Positions 19,901 through 34,900 of a DNA stretch of 64,000 nt are shown here, piece by piece (positions within the stretch are counted from its first letter, which is position 1; each line of letters begins with the position of its first letter). The notes beneath the pieces are model-generated. The model worked only from the letters and a program-made list of their open reading frames with translations, was not told the DNA's origin and did no database searches. The translations under genes and the position numbers were made by a program. Location: assembly GCA_029204225.1 (NCBI GenBank), contig CM055092.1:77314261-77378260 (forward strand), read 5' to 3'. This DNA is from Diphasiastrum complanatum. Its lineage: Eukaryota; Streptophyta; Lycopodiopsida; Lycopodiales; Lycopodiaceae.

Positions 19901-22900
19901 GGACTGTTAGAAAATCCACGATCACAAAAGTATGTGTATATCTTTTGATACCACATCCTTGGGCACAAGATCATAGGAGTTCTTCTCATCAAAATGAACA
20001 TCACGACTCACTATGATTTTGTTAGTATCCACATTAAACAATCTATAGCCTTTACTTTCACTACTATAGCCCATAGAAATGCATTTTACTCCGTTATCAT
20101 CTAGTTTGGATCTTAGCTTATCGGGAATAAACGCATAAGCCGTGCAACCAAAAGTGCGAAAGTGAGAAACCGATGGCTTCTTACCATACCAAACTTCATA
20201 AGGAGTCAAAATCTTCAAGGCTTTAGTCAGACACCGATTACTAATGTATGCCGCCGTAATAACCGCTTCAGCCCAACACTTGTGGCGAACGCCCTTTGCC
20301 TTAAGCATGCAACGAGCCATCTCCATGATTGTGCGACTTTTCCTCTCGGCAACACCATTTTGTTACGGTGTGTAAGGTGTAGTCATTTGATGTAGAATGC
20401 CTTTGCAACTACTAGCGAACAGGTTTGTCAAACAACCAGCGATCAGCTTTGTGAGATTACCAGCGAACAGCTCTGTCAGACTACCAGCAAACAACTCTGT
20501 CAGACTACCAGCGAACCAGCACTGTCAGACTACCAGCGAACCAGCTCTGTCAGACTATCAGCGAACCAGCTCTGTCAGACTACCAACGAACAACTCTGTC
20601 AGACTATCAGTGAACAGAGCCCAAATCTGTTCTGTAGTGATCCAAGATTGTAGACAGTTAGTGATCTGCAGGCAATCAATCTGAATTCTGCAATCAGTAG
20701 GCAACAATCAAACATGCAGCCAACAATCTGTCTCAATCAATCTCAGTGATAAACACCAGCAGCAGATATGATACCACCAACAACGATCCAGGTGCAGAGA
20801 TCTAGATCCATTATCTTCCCAACACCGTCAACTCCACATGCAAATTTGTCTCCTCCAATAAATCTTCTTGCAACCCTGCAAACAATCTCTCTCTCTTACC
20901 AAATAGCCTGCTCTGATACCATGTCAGAATTTGTGATACAAATTCTAGATGAAGTTACTAGTCCTACTAGCACTCACACAAAGCCAAGCATAGAGAGAAT
21001 TCAGATCATAGGAGAATTGAGCAATGCTCTAGCATATTGGAATAATTGTGGTGGGGCGCCAGCCTACTTAAATAGTTTCTATAATGAATGAGAAAAGCTA
21101 AGAGCCTAAAGCAAACAGCAAAACAGCAAAAGCTACTTGATTAGTAGTGCGCCCACCTACATGCATAAGCAATAGAAAAACAAATTTACTATAAATAAAA
21201 TGGCCCCTATAATAGCACGTAGGCATGGCCAAACTATCATTAAGGGGTATCAAATAAACATTAATTCCTAACAAATATTATTTGACCCCCTTCGATTGTC
21301 ACTCGATAATTGTTTGTCGATGTCGATGTTGAACCTTGTCGTTGTCGTTATCGTTATCGATGTCGTCGTTGACCCGACTGTTGATTTCTCCTTGTATTTC
21401 TACAAACTATGCGATAAAGCGAGTAAAACTGCAGCAATTGGACAAATGAATGGATGTAGATTAAAAATCGGATTAGAGTGTTAAGGAAACTAATCCAACA
21501 ATAAATGATACTCACAAAAGACAAATGAAGGATCCGAGGCCCCAAAGGCCCAAATGACAAACACTAAGCATGTGATTGTTATATGTATTAAGTCTCAAGC
21601 TTATCGTGGAATGTAACAAAAATGTAAATGATGATTTGAAAAACAAGAAGGTAAAAATAACATATTGTTAATCGACTACTGGCTAGGTCATCAGCCTACA
21701 GTGAAATGCTTGTAATCGTATATGAGTGCTATGCTTGATTTGGATATGTAGGGCTAACATCCTTAAATGTAGGAGTTACTGTTTAAAGAGATACACAACT
21801 GATGTTCAATGTGACTTTTCTTAGAACACACTTTCCTTAGACTTTTCTTAGAGAGACAATGTTAGATGCTTCTAGAAACTCTGAACAAACTCACGAGTAT
21901 TAGTATCAATGATGCATAAAAAACAGCAAAAGGCATTCACATAGCATTCTCCAACTAAGAAACTATATGAATATTAATGGCCGCCGATACCTCAGGCAGA
22001 TCTCCAACTAAGCTCTCCAAAATAGTACAACTCCTCTACAAGAAGCCAAAGACTCAAATGATCAAAACTAGCAAATGACCAGCCTTAGTGGCTATTTATA
22101 GTGGACAAACCCTAGCTCCCTTCATATTGATTTGGAGGAAAAGTGAAATTCAAAAATTAGGGCCAAAAGAAAATGATGTAACATAGTATTTCTAGGCCCG
22201 TCAAGTGTAATATAGACTGTGTGTCCACTAATATTATTGAAAGTAGAGAAGTATGGACTATAATCCGTGTCCATAATGGCTTATACATTTCGTGGTAGGG
22301 GTGTCAGTCCAAAAGCTGAATCCCCTATAGCCGCAAATTTCCACTTTCAATACAATGAAGAAAGAGAATTATTAATCTCAATTCTAGTAGATGATAAGAC
22401 TAGATCAATATGTAAGTAATGGAGGTTTTCGAGCAACTGAGGTATGATCATCAACAAATAATGAAGAATCAAGAGTAGGATCAGCGGGAGAATCGGGACC
22501 TTTAATATCTGAAAGATCACCGGGCAGGATAACAGCAACAACATCAGAATCAGGGACACCAACATCATGGAAATCGGCAACAGGAATAGAAACATAAGCA
22601 GAACAACAGTTACGCTGCACTATCATGGAAGACCAAGCGATATGCCAGGAAACATGAAGCATAAAGATATCATCCTGACAAAGGATAGCTAGAATGGAGA
22701 AATGTGCTCCAACATGGTCAAAAGCCCAAGGTATCAATAAGGCCCAATGCCCATGAATGAGAAGTAGCAATGGCACACCATACCCTGAAGGCACATTCAC
22801 ACAAGAATATCATCATGCCAAGAGATCCATAAGGTCCAAGAAAGCAATGTATCATCTAAAAAGACATGATGCATGAAAGTTGTAGCAACAAATCTAGAAA

Positions 22901-25900
22901 TAGTAGAGGCCCCAACTGAGAAACTATAGCTAAAATACTCAGAAGGACTTCATATGGACATACCAAGCTATCATAGGATGTAACAAAAACGGATGGAGAA
23001 TCGGATGACCCATCGGAACTAGCTGCAGTGCAATTCCAAAGTACACACCAGGTGCACAAGTGAGGAATAGAAGAACAAGAAAAGTGCAACCGCATAGTAC
23101 ATACCAAGGGCAGGGAGACCGCAACTAGGGAACTAGCATCAGGAAGAGCAGCAACTGAAGCCACTAGAATAACTGAAAGAAGGAATGCATTGAAACGAGA
23201 AATAGCAAGCTCAACTGATATACCAAAAGCAGAACACGGACCAAGATCCACATCATCAATAGCAAGTGTCAGAGCAATATCCACCTATAGCTAGCAATAA
23301 GTATCAAAGCACATGAGAGCAATGCTGAAGTACATGGCGGCAACATTCCCAAAAAATAACGAAGAAAGGAGAAGAAACTCCCAAGGTACTCTGATGGTCT
23401 ACGAACTTTGGAAAAAGGTGGCAACTCAGTAACAACATTGAAGAGCAAGCGAATGGAGCAACCAGAAAATGCCAAGGAACTTGAAGATCATCCTGACAAA
23501 CAATAGTTATCACGAAGGCAATAACCTAAGCTATCAGGAGATGCCAAGCCTGACAATGGCAACAATCCAAGGAATAGATAAAGAGTCACAAGCATAATCA
23601 TGGAAACCAAGATATTTGCACCACGGACGATCAGTAATATGGAAAAACCAACACCAATCAACAGGTCCAAATGAAAGCCAAGCTATACGTAATAACCAAG
23701 AATACCATATATCCATAGGTGAAAATGAAATAGTAGCATGAGCAATGGGTCCAAATGAAATCCAAGCTATACGTAATAACCAAGAATGCCAAATATCAAG
23801 AGGTAAAAATGAATTGGTAGCATAAAAAGCCTCTAGTGCATAAAAGGCCCAAAAGTGTATACCATCGGCATCGATTTCAACAAGCCTATATGTAGAAACA
23901 CAAGGAGAGTGAAGGATACCTATATACTCATCTAGAAAGATCCCAGCATATGAATACCCTAGATAAGTAATACTGACCATCTGGCAAATATCCTCGGATG
24001 GCAAATGAACAACGGTAAGAACCATAGGCACATGAATGACGTAAGGAATTGTACAAATATCATGAGGCAGATTACAAACCTCAAGCAGAGATCCATGGAG
24101 TAGAGCTAAAGAGGATACAACCTGATCACCAATAGCGAGGGAACCATCAACCATGGAATCGTGAAGAACCCTAGAGAAATTAGCAAGAACATGGGCCATA
24201 ACGGAATCAAGAGAAGGCGATATAGAGACCAACGTAGAAGATACTACACCAACCACCGAACCAGGAGAGGATATTTGAAGTATGTGCAGGACCAATAGTA
24301 GAAAACCACCGAGGTATGCGCTGGAGCAACATCAACTTGTAAAGTTGGAGCCACACCAAGGTACTCAGCATCAACCTTTAGAGCTGACTATAACTTGCTA
24401 TGTGTATCCCTCTCGATCTAAGAGTCGATCACTATACAAGAAGACTCAACGGATATCGATATGTGTGACTCAAGCTCGATAGAACTATGTGACTCGAGAA
24501 TAGGACTATGTGACTCTATCACTATCTCAGGGCTATGTGACTCTATCACTATCTTAGGACTATGTGAAGACCAACCTCATATGCAGAAGGAAACACAGAA
24601 AGAGTGGTAGCAAATAGAAGATCTTCTAAAAGTAAGTAAGCTACGCAAATGTGACAGAAAATCCAGCAAGTCATAGGTGGTGAAGAAGCTACCAAAATGA
24701 CCACTAAATAGCGTGCCAAGTAAGAAAAAATGTTGCCCGGTGGCAGTAGAAAAGCCAACAAACAACAGGTGGTGAAGAGACTGCCGAAAAGTGAGTGAAG
24801 TAGGGCATTGGACAGCCAATAATCAAATGTGCAAATGCTCAAAGTGGGGCAGTAGGGCCTTGGCCAGAAAGAAAATTTGCAAATGTGCTGAAGGTGGTGA
24901 AGTAGGGCACAACTTAAAAGTGTAATATCTTGAGAATGGGACATTTGTTTGGCAAACCGTGAAGTGCAATGAACTTCTTGAAAAACAAAGTATGTAAAGA
25001 TCCAAAAATAGAATCTTTTAGAACAAAAAACAGAATATTCCAATTTGAGCAAGGTTTTACTTTTCAAAATCTTCACTTTTAAAAGGTCAAACATGGATCT
25101 TAAGAATCAAGGAATAATAGGAAAGAACAAGATCCAATCACACATTGAAAAAGAACAAGTAAAAAAATGAAAAGTAAAAAGAATACCCCTTTGAGAAACT
25201 TTGCAAGATCTTTGGATGTAGTCCTCTGTTTGACATGAAACCTGGATCAATAGTCTTGTCTCGGCCTGGCACCCTTATCCATATGATTATTCTATCGCAA
25301 AAAAGCATGAAAATGATGAGTTTTTCCAAAAACTAAAAATTAGGGTTTCCAAAAACGGCCAACAAAAAAATCAAATCATCATAGGCAACGACTTGCTACG
25401 ACACCAATGCAACTAACAAAACTCAAGTCCGATCACAAACAAAGAAGTTATGACAAAAAATGTGAAAAAAGTTTCTAGAGAGAAAATAGCCAGAGAGAGA
25501 AAAACGGCCAGAAAACTATCTAGAAAGAGAGAGCTGAAGATCCACCAAACGATGAAGATCCAACAAGACAGATGAAGAGAGAAAAGAGATAGCAGATCTT
25601 AGTCCTTCAAAGAAGATCCTTAACCCTGCAAAGAAAATAACAAAAACAAACATAAGATCCAAAAACCTACAAAGAAACCATAAAACAAAAAAGCACTCCC
25701 AATTGCTCAGGAAACTGCTCTGATATCATGTTATGAACAGATTCACAAATATTACTATCAATGATGCATAAAAAACAACAAAAGGCATTCACATAGCATT
25801 CTCCAACTAAGAAACTGTATGAATATCAATGGCTGCCGATAGCTCAAGCAGATCTCCAACTAAGATCTCCAAAAAAGTACAACTCCCCCACAAGAAGCCT

Positions 25901-28900
25901 AAGACTCAAATGATCAAAACTAGCAAATGACCAACCTTAGTGGCTATTTATAGTGGACACACCCTACCTCCATATTAATTTGGAGGGAAAGTGAAATTCA
26001 AAAATTCCAAAAATAGAAAACCATGTAAAATAGTATTTCTAGGCCTGTCACGTGTAATATAAACTGCGTGTCCACTAATACTGTCGAAAGTAGAGAAGTA
26101 TGGACTATAATGCGTGTCCATAACAAGGCCTATAAAGAAACAATAACGAGCGAATGCATTCCCAAACTTGTTCTCAAGTCTTAGGAATGTGTAACTTTGG
26201 CCATGTTACCAACACCATATTCTCAACCTAGGCAGTTTTGTGAATGCGTGTGATGTCAAAAAACATCGTTATCCCATGTTCACTAGTCACTATGATGCAT
26301 ATGCTAAAAAAATTAAAAAATAGGAACCAAATTGTTAATAGAACATAGTGTAGAAGCCGTCAAATGTATATATTGAAGTAGTAGTTGAAAAGACTCCAAT
26401 TATGGCTGAATAACTCTTACCTATGTATCACCATGATAGACAAATGAACCAAGAATGTCACATGAAGGCATTTGTGTGTTGTTTTGAATCCTTCAATGGT
26501 AAAAGAGTGTTTCAACAATAAGAGTACAATGTAATATAAGAATCATGTTGCATAAAATAATAGTACAGAACGAAACTACAAGATGAGAGCAACAAGATGT
26601 AAATCCTGAGGATACGCAATGTTGCCCAAGAAAACTTACGCATACCCTATAATAGAAGGAAGAACCAGTTCCAAAAGTAGATCTATTATGGAAGACAATT
26701 ATGCAATGTAGACATGTGATGTAGATATCATATATCGTGGAAATGGTTCCATATAAAAGAAATGAGCTGCCTATAGCCCTGTAGACATTAAGTGAAACCC
26801 CTCATATAAGTAGACCACTTCAAAAGATTTTTCAAGGACTGGTCATAAAAGAAATGAGCTGCCTATAGCCCTGTAGACATTAAGTGAAACCCCTCATATA
26901 AGTAGACCACTTCACAAGATTGTTCAAGGACTGGTCATAAAAGATCATGCGTAACAGGAGAACTCGTTGGCATAATGTGTTTTGAGCTACTCTAGTATTG
27001 CTAGAACATTGTCATATGTATGAACCACATGTTCCTTTGTCTAATAAATCATTTCAATGAACCTATCTTTGTACCTATTCTAGACGTGTGTGAAACTCAT
27101 GACATAGTTCTTGTACCTATACCTCATCTATAGAAGAACTCTCTGAAAAGGGTGTTCTTGTACGACCTCATTTGGGAAATCCTATGACCCATCTATGACA
27201 ATATGTATGCCATTTGTCTTTGCCCTACACTTAGTCATTTGTGTACAAAAGCCTGCAACCCACTTATACCGCTCTGCAATCTCTAGCCATTGATGCCAAC
27301 TGCAAAGTCTCTATCTCATTTTTGCACGTTGTTGTGAGGGAACTACAAGGCTCTGAATATTAGCTTAACTTCAACATAAAACAATTGAAATCAGAGGAAA
27401 CCGTGAAACTCAGAATTTTGATCCCTCACCACATACACCTAAGTTGCGTCAAAACAAATTCCAAGCAAGGGGAGCTTTGGAACTCTTAAAACGAACTTCC
27501 AAGTTCCAAACATTATGATCTTTGTTTCTCCCCAATAGGCAACAATGGCAACATAAGGACCCAACTCTAAAGAAGTTGGATCTTGTATAACGTGACATTT
27601 TTTGATAGCATGTAAATAAGCAACTATGCCAAACCACATCTTACTTCTATACACAAAACGAACCAGTAAATTCCACCAAATAGTTTCATGAACATCTATT
27701 AGCCCTTGAAGCTTTCCCCATGGATTGTATAATCTCAATCACCTCACTCTCCCATTTTGACTTTCTCATACTTTTATCCCCTAATGATTATCTTATCTCT
27801 TTGTACTTTTTTCTCAGCTCATTGTTGCATCTCTCCCCGATTTGCTCATCTCTTTGTACTCCTCATCTCATTGTAGCATTTCTCCAATTCCAAAAGCTTT
27901 GCCATTTTTGTTACTTACTCAAGATGTCTTTGCCTTTCAAGAAACCTAGGTGTGATTAATGGCAACATCTTCTAATTCTCTATCTTCACTGTGTCCAGTT
28001 TAGAAATGACTTCTGTAACTTGAGTAAAGCATCTTCTAATTCTCTATCTACACTGTGTCCAGTTTAGAAGTTCTGTAACTTGAGATTTGCATTTTGATTC
28101 ATCTCATGTCATACATGCTTTTAGGCAGAAGATGTCATAAAGTCACAGCCTGATTACAAGGAGTCATCAGATACTAATGGAGAGCACACATAAGTACTAA
28201 TTGTGTCCATTTGTTTAGTTTCCCAGCCTCTCAAAAGGTTCAAATTCTGATAGCTAGTGCTGTAAGTGAAAGGCCTTGTCCTAGTACTATGACTCCATAT
28301 GAAATGTTTCATTGAAAAAATTCATCTGCAAATGTCAGAAATTAGATAGTAACAAGTATACATGAAACAGTTTACAAAAACAAAAACATTTCTTGGAACT
28401 TGGCGCTGTCGCTAAGGGGAGTGACTATGGATCCAGTTCTGAAGCTTTATACTGTATCTGAAGGTTAATATTTTGCTACAGGGTGTGCATAGCTGGTCAC
28501 TCAGCTTTCATGCAAGTTATAGCAACATTTTGAAACATTTTCATCCAATCTAGTTTTGATGCTTGTTTTAAAAATAGGGTCTCTTTGTTAAGTAAACCTT
28601 GTCTATCTAGACCTACAGCTGCTTTTTTCTTCCTCTAAGATGAAATACTAAACTGAGCGTAACTGTAGCACAAAATTGCAAAATTCTAGCAACCACAGAG
28701 CAACTTTAAAGTCATCTGGGTGCTGATGAAGAAACTCTGAGCTGCATTGACTTAACTCCGCTTCAGTGGAAGTTCCTCAATTATAAGCAGAAACTGTATA
28801 GAGCACCATTACAAGGAATGTGCAAGCAGTTGATTATCAAAATTTGGTCGTGGAAAGTACTTGTACCATCAAAAACCACGTGATTCTGGAAGATGGTACT

Positions 28901-31900
28901 TAGTACTTACTCATTAATCCATATAGCTCGCTTGTTGGTTGAGCCTTGGGGTTGATAATACTGAGCTTTGTTGGAAAGTTCAATTTAGTTTGTGCCCGTG
29001 CAAGTGTTTGGATAATTACAGTCTTTCCGCCTCCACTGGGTCCAACAACCATGGTAGTATGGCGTGTTAGCATTGTCTCATGTAACTGAATAACCTTGTC
29101 AACCTGCTCACTGCGGCCTGTCATAACAAGATATCCATTTTCCTGCTCTTCCCGTAAATCAAGAAAGTGCAAAGCTTAAGATTAGTGTCAACATTCATTT
29201 GCAAGCTCTGAATCATATTTTCCTGAAAACATATAATATTCTCTGAAAGATGACCTCCATAAAGAGAAATTTTAGGAGCTAAAAAGGTAATCAAACACCT
29301 GCGGATGCCCAAAGATATTAAAATACTCTGAAGCTACCACTGATAAAAAGACTTATCTTGGGACGTCAAGTGTGCTTCTGTATATGAACCAGATTTGCAT
29401 GTGCATGCATACTTTTAAGAATTTGCAAGCACAAACGTAAGCTTTTTGGCAATCATGCCTTGCACAGCATAATGATGTGTGTTATGACAAATTGACTAAA
29501 AACTTCTTTGGCTTAGTGCAATTGTTAAGAATCTACTGGGGAAGCAAGAAATACTACAATTCAAAAAGTCATATATACAAGTTACTCAACCTAGGGGTCA
29601 GAGGTATAAAAGATCCTGGAGCCATTCAGTTACTCCCAGTTACAGCAAATTTCTGATTTTCCCAGGCATTTCAAAAAGAAATATCGGAACTAGCAACTCA
29701 TTTTCTGAAATAGCTTTTCCAGTAAAGTCAGCTTATTTTTTTCTCACCTTCAAATCGTGTTCGACCACATCATTCAATTGAGGGTATCGCACACGAGGAC
29801 AGTCTAAACCAGGGAATAAATCATTGATCAGGCCCAAGAATAATGGTACATCATCAAAAACAAACTTTGGAAGGTTCATATCACGAAGGGCTCTCATCAG
29901 CACGAGCTGTTCGCTCATATCAGGATATCCACGTTTAAGAGATCCAGCCATGACTAAAACAGACTTCAGGGCACGCAATCCAAAGTCATAGTGATATTGC
30001 TTCGAAAGCTGCTCCCTGGCAAGCTTATAAAGTACAGTCATCTTCTTAGCGAGAATTTTTGCAGTATCAAACCTGTAAAATCAAGTAAATAGTATTTCAA
30101 TGTGATCTCAATGAGCACAATTGTTATCATTGTAGAACTTAAAAGCATAAATCAGGTACAGTGTCTGAGACTACTAGATCACAAGTTCTGACCCCTTACA
30201 AAAACTGATATCTTCAAAAGGGACAGAATTTTACTTCAAAAAATGACAAACTTCTTGATTTGGAAAATGCATGTTTCTGGGAAAATAGTGAATTACCTAG
30301 TAAACATGTAAGCAGCACAAAGTAAGAGAAATAAAGATTACCCTTCTGAGAAGAGCATAATTTCACAAATCTGCTGCAAATCAGGTACTATCATGGTCAC
30401 TGGACGAAATAGTGCTTTCAAGTTATCCGGAAGTTCAGTTCTCCCTGCATATCCGGGATTCATTGTAATGAAAATACCAGCTCTCGAGTCCAATGCGATC
30501 TCCTTTCCTTCAAATTGAAATTTTTTATAACCATTTTTTAAAGCTTCCTGCATCACCATTTCAAAGACACCATAAGGGGCAAAATCATTTATCCCTTTGA
30601 GCCAGTACAAAATCATTAGAACCTGTCCTAATGACTGTAAAACAGCAAGTACAATCCTGAAAAACTTTTATATACAATAGATCCGAAGAATTTCAAGCTA
30701 AAACAATGAATACTAGTCCAAAAACCGTAAAAAACTGTCAAAAATACAATTTCCAGCTTTTTCTATGGAGAAAATCCATAATACTAATCAATGGGCTGAA
30801 AGAAATCAAGAATCAGAGAAGCCACTTACTTGGAGGTCAATTCCACTACTAGGAAGTAAAACGCGAGGTAATACCAAAAAGTTGGGAAAAGACAAAAAGC
30901 AGCTCCACCTTCTGATCGATGCAAAGCCAAGCTTTGATACCACTGTAAGGATCGCCAAGTGAAGATGCTCTAAATCTTGTTGCATGCACCAAAATGATTA
31001 CTGTGGAACCAAACCACCCAACCCACTAGAAGCCGAGAGTCAAACCCCAATCAGCTTTTCCCCTAAGCCATGGTGATTGAATACAAGAAAGGAGAGGATC
31101 AAGATGTTCATGATCCAAACATCCTCCTCTCCATTGGCCACAAAGAAGCATTTGTACTCTTGCAAGGTCCCCCTTAGCCCTTGAAGCTTGTTAGTGACTC
31201 TAATCCTTGTTGTAAGGTGGATTGTTCACAACAAATTTGTAGAGGATGGGCAAAAGGTGGTCATCCGAGCAATACAGTCTCTAAAGAGATTGATGTCTGC
31301 AATGGCAAAGGAGAGGTTGCTAACTTCTGCTATGTCTTCTTAAAGGCTTGGACTACAATCTAGAGCTTGGATCAAGATAACCTCATTGGCTCTCATGGGT
31401 GAGGAGCCCTAAGGAGGTAGGAGGTGTATGCGAAGTGTAATCTATTGCAACTATCTCCTTTGTCTCTACAAATTGCCGCAAGGGCTCATCAAAAGGTTCA
31501 CTAGAAGATTGGTGGATGCGTATGTGGACTGTTGGCGTGGCATGGAGGGGATTGGCATGGTAGCGGAGTCAATGGTTTCTTGGATGCAAATGGCCTAGTT
31601 GGAGGTGCATAACTTGCTGAGGCTATCTAAGCATCTTAAAAAAGCTCAATGTAGGCACTCTTGTTGGTTGTTTGCAGGTGGATGGTTCCTACTCGAAAGC
31701 ACCAATAAATTCTATTGTCATAGGCTTGTTGCTGAAAGGCCTTGTGTTACTGAAGGTGCTTGAGAGGGGAGATGGGAGCAGCTATAGTTGGAGTTATACC
31801 ACCGTATCCATGTGTTTGCTTCATACACAATTTGTTTGCCTTCGATACCATATGGCATTATACATTGCGTGTCTGCCTTGAATATCATATGGCAATGACA

Positions 31901-34900
31901 ATTGATGGTTACGACTACCATACCATCTAAACTACCTATCAAATGAGCTTTGAGTCTAGTGAGAGTGCTTGAGGACTCATGTTCACAATAATGCAACATA
32001 CACATCACAAGTGATGTGCTCCTGATCGACAATATTTATTACCCTTACTATCTATGAACTTGACCTCCTACCATGGCCTACTTGACTAGGGATCATTGGA
32101 AATGCAAAAGTATTGTAAGCTATTACAAAGCGCACCCTAAATCCTAAAGGACAAATCCAAAAAAATCATAACTACAACCCAACTAGTATGACAAAAAATG
32201 CAAAGAACACTCATATAAAGACAACGCAAGTAAAATTGCCCCTAGCTAGATGCTCTTGGATCAGCCAAGATAGCATCAAAAACTACCTCAATTTATTCAC
32301 TATAACCTGAATTAGAAGCAAGAAAACACAAGTGCAACAAATCTAAGCAAAAACAAAGATGCGATACAGACATAAAACTTACATAACTTATCATAGTCAA
32401 ATCGTAAACACACTTGGAACATTATTTTTTAACAGTCACCATAAATGAATTGGATCACCCCTCAAAGAATGTGCCTCCCTAAACTATTCTTTAACAAAAT
32501 AACTAAGGGTTTTCAATCTCAATTCCAAGCCCTAAAAAAGTCAAATTACTTATTTAGTTGTGTTCCATATGTATAGAATTCAATACATTTTCTACCAAAA
32601 GGTGCAAAATGAGATTCTGTGCTATGCATGTCTTGTATAAGAATGTCTATGGATACACTATACACACACTTATATGTGCGTAATATTTTGCTTATGACCA
32701 ATTTACTTTACAATGTTTCATTTCCTACAAAAGTTTGTTCCAAATTCTTTTACCTTTCAAATAGCAAGAACCTAGAAGATTGAAATATATTTCATTTTGA
32801 CATGACTTCATGCCAATACATTTCTTTGTTATTGTTGAATTCCAAAGAAGCATTGAAGTCGATCTACTTGAACTTGGGCAATTTATCTATTGAGAAATCA
32901 AAGTAAATGACATCTACAGAGACTATTTATGTCTATCACGGCATTAAAAATTGTGTACTTAGACAAACCTCCTTTTTGAATTCATTGAAGCTACTTGATT
33001 AATGATTATACATCTGTAAGGGTAACAATCAACTTAACCATTAAAAATTGCAAAATTGATGTGATTTCCAATGACACCAACATAAATATCATTCTCTCAT
33101 TCTCCTAGTCAAGGATTCAAAGACATTATACTTACTCTTGCAACAGCTACTCGCTCACTTCACAGGATTCACTAAAGCATAGGCTAGCCTACGGTGATAG
33201 TTTGTTGCATGCACATGTGCATGGTGTATTGCATGTCAAGTGAGGTTGGCGATGGCCAAAAGCCATATCAGATTTCAGTTGAAGACTACCTGTAGTTGCT
33301 TGATTTGAGAAGACACCACCGAAAGGACTTCAGCATCAATGCGATTAAACTCATCAAAGCAACCCCACGCTCCACATTGGACAAGCCCGGAGAAGATAGA
33401 AGCCATTGCCTAACATAGTGTTCATATGCACAAAGATCACTTCAAGATTTGGCATAATGTTATCATATAGCAAGAAGCATCCTTGTCAAATAAATATGTT
33501 AATTACCATCTCAAAACCAATTTTGTAAACCATTGCAATGTTACTAGATTTGAATGATTTCTATTATTGAAAAATCCAATCTCTTGAATTTTTTCAAACA
33601 TCTTAAGCAAAACTATTCAATAGTAATGCACTTGTGGACAAGGCTCTACAAAACACAAACTATCGTAAAGAATTTCGAATATCTTGCAAATTATCTTGTA
33701 TGTCTCAACATGTCTCTTTGTCTTTTGTAGACGTATTGTGAATGTTTACATTGTGATCTTGTGATTTTAAGAACTATAATGCATGATGCAGCCTAGTCCT
33801 TCACAAATATCAAGAAAGCATCAAGAAACTTGAGAACGTAGATGGAGTCTAAGGCATTACCACAAAAATGTTATGGTTTAAGTTTGATCAATTTCACCAT
33901 GTATTTTAGCGCCATGGAATTTTAATTTACGTTGTATTCTCTCAAAGTTTAAATAGGCTTACCAAGTTTGTAAACATTATAAAGATTTATTGTAAAGGTT
34001 TTAAAACCTTGAGTAGGCCCATAACTTGTACATGGGGCCTTAGGGGCAATTTTACATGCTACCAACTATATGTTGGAACTATATGAATTTTCTCATGTTG
34101 TAGGAGGGCGCATTTTTCCTATATAGGAAACTTGTGGACCAAGGCAAATCATTGCATGAAGAGGGAAAGTGCATGCTTAGCATGTGGGACACCTATTTCA
34201 CCTACTTTTGACACTTGGAAGCCATGTACATCACATATCATTTGTTTCCAATTTATAAATGATACCTCCTCCTCCTAGATGGGTGCACTTTTGGAGAGAG
34301 AGAGATTTCTTCTCACATATGCTCTTGTGACTTGTTTTTTGTGGTAGAATCTCTTGCTAATTAATGCTAGTGTAATGCTATCCTAGATTGGTGTCTTGTT
34401 GGATCTGATTTATTGCTTTGTATTCTTGCTAATGTAAAGTTCCTCTTGCTGGAAATTCATGGACAGCAAGCATTCGTGATCCAATCGACCCAATTGGAGG
34501 AGCAATTTCTAGGATTAATGATGTTAGAATGCTCCTTACAGCATATACTATCATTTTAGTTTGTGTAACAAGTTTCTGACGGAAGTTTCAAGCAAATTTC
34601 TGCTCGCATCCTCTTCATCTTGCTTGCTGCCCTCCATAGCCAGCAGATCCGATTACTTCAAAAGTTTGATCTATTCATTGCATGTCGAGAAAATTACAAT
34701 TTTCTAGCAATTTCCGTTTGCATGTGCAAGTCCTAGTCCATGCATGTTGTATGCATGCCTCTAGAATTCTTCAGATTGCTTGCATGTTTCCACAGTTGCT
34801 TGCATGTTGATTGCATGTCACTGTATTTGCTTGCATGTTGATTGCATGTTGCTGATTTTGATCTATTTTGAGTTGTAGAAGACCATCGAGGATTCCTAGG

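Larger units (their letters stand above)
18452..21273 (-). mobile_element. Internally deleted Ty1/copia retrotransposon
   Basis: The LTRs 18452-18869 and 20922-21273 are both TG...CA, with the target duplication AATAT at 18447-18451 and 21274-21278. A primer site (TGGTATCAGAGC on minus) abuts the right LTR and a polypurine tract (CATTAAGGGGGAG on minus) abuts the left. Gag, protease and most of integrase are gone; the end of integrase, RT and RNase H remain. The left LTR is longer by about 66 bp around 18665-18735. Confidence 0.88.
21860..26125 (-). mobile_element. Non-coding LTR retrotransposon (LARD-like)
   Basis: Two direct repeats, 21860-22277 and 25729-26125, share long identical stretches such as ATCAATGATGCATAAAAAAC and GTAGAGAAGTATGGACTATA. 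On minus a primer-site-like TGATATCAGAGCAG abuts the right repeat. The 3.4 kb between them has no retroelement protein on either strand. This fits a large retrotransposon derivative that moves with enzymes from another element. No clear target duplication was found, and the left LTR has eroded ends, so it is old. Internal tandem duplications occur at about 23668-23832 and 24450-24560. Confidence 0.65.

Noticed and set aside
20397-20684. 95-codon plus-strand ORF with repeated SVRLPAN units; also considered as a CRISPR-like array
   Set aside because: It is a direct translation of a contiguous 24-25 bp tandem repeat with no spacers, inside a retrotransposon leader.
23534-24295. 253-codon minus-strand ORF
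   Set aside because: It lies in the non-coding LARD-like interior, is built of a diverged repeat ([12 protein letters not shown] twice), and matches nothing recognisable. Not supported as a gene.
24549-25094. 181-codon minus-strand ORF
   Set aside because: Phe/Ser/Leu-rich, T-rich composition, within LARD leader sequence shared with 45580-48330, where no ORF is kept.
29143-29312. 63-codon minus-strand ORF upstream of the AAA2 exon
   Set aside because: It is in another frame; the acceptor at GAGCAG joins DLK to ENGYLV in frame with the preceding exon, so this stretch is intron.
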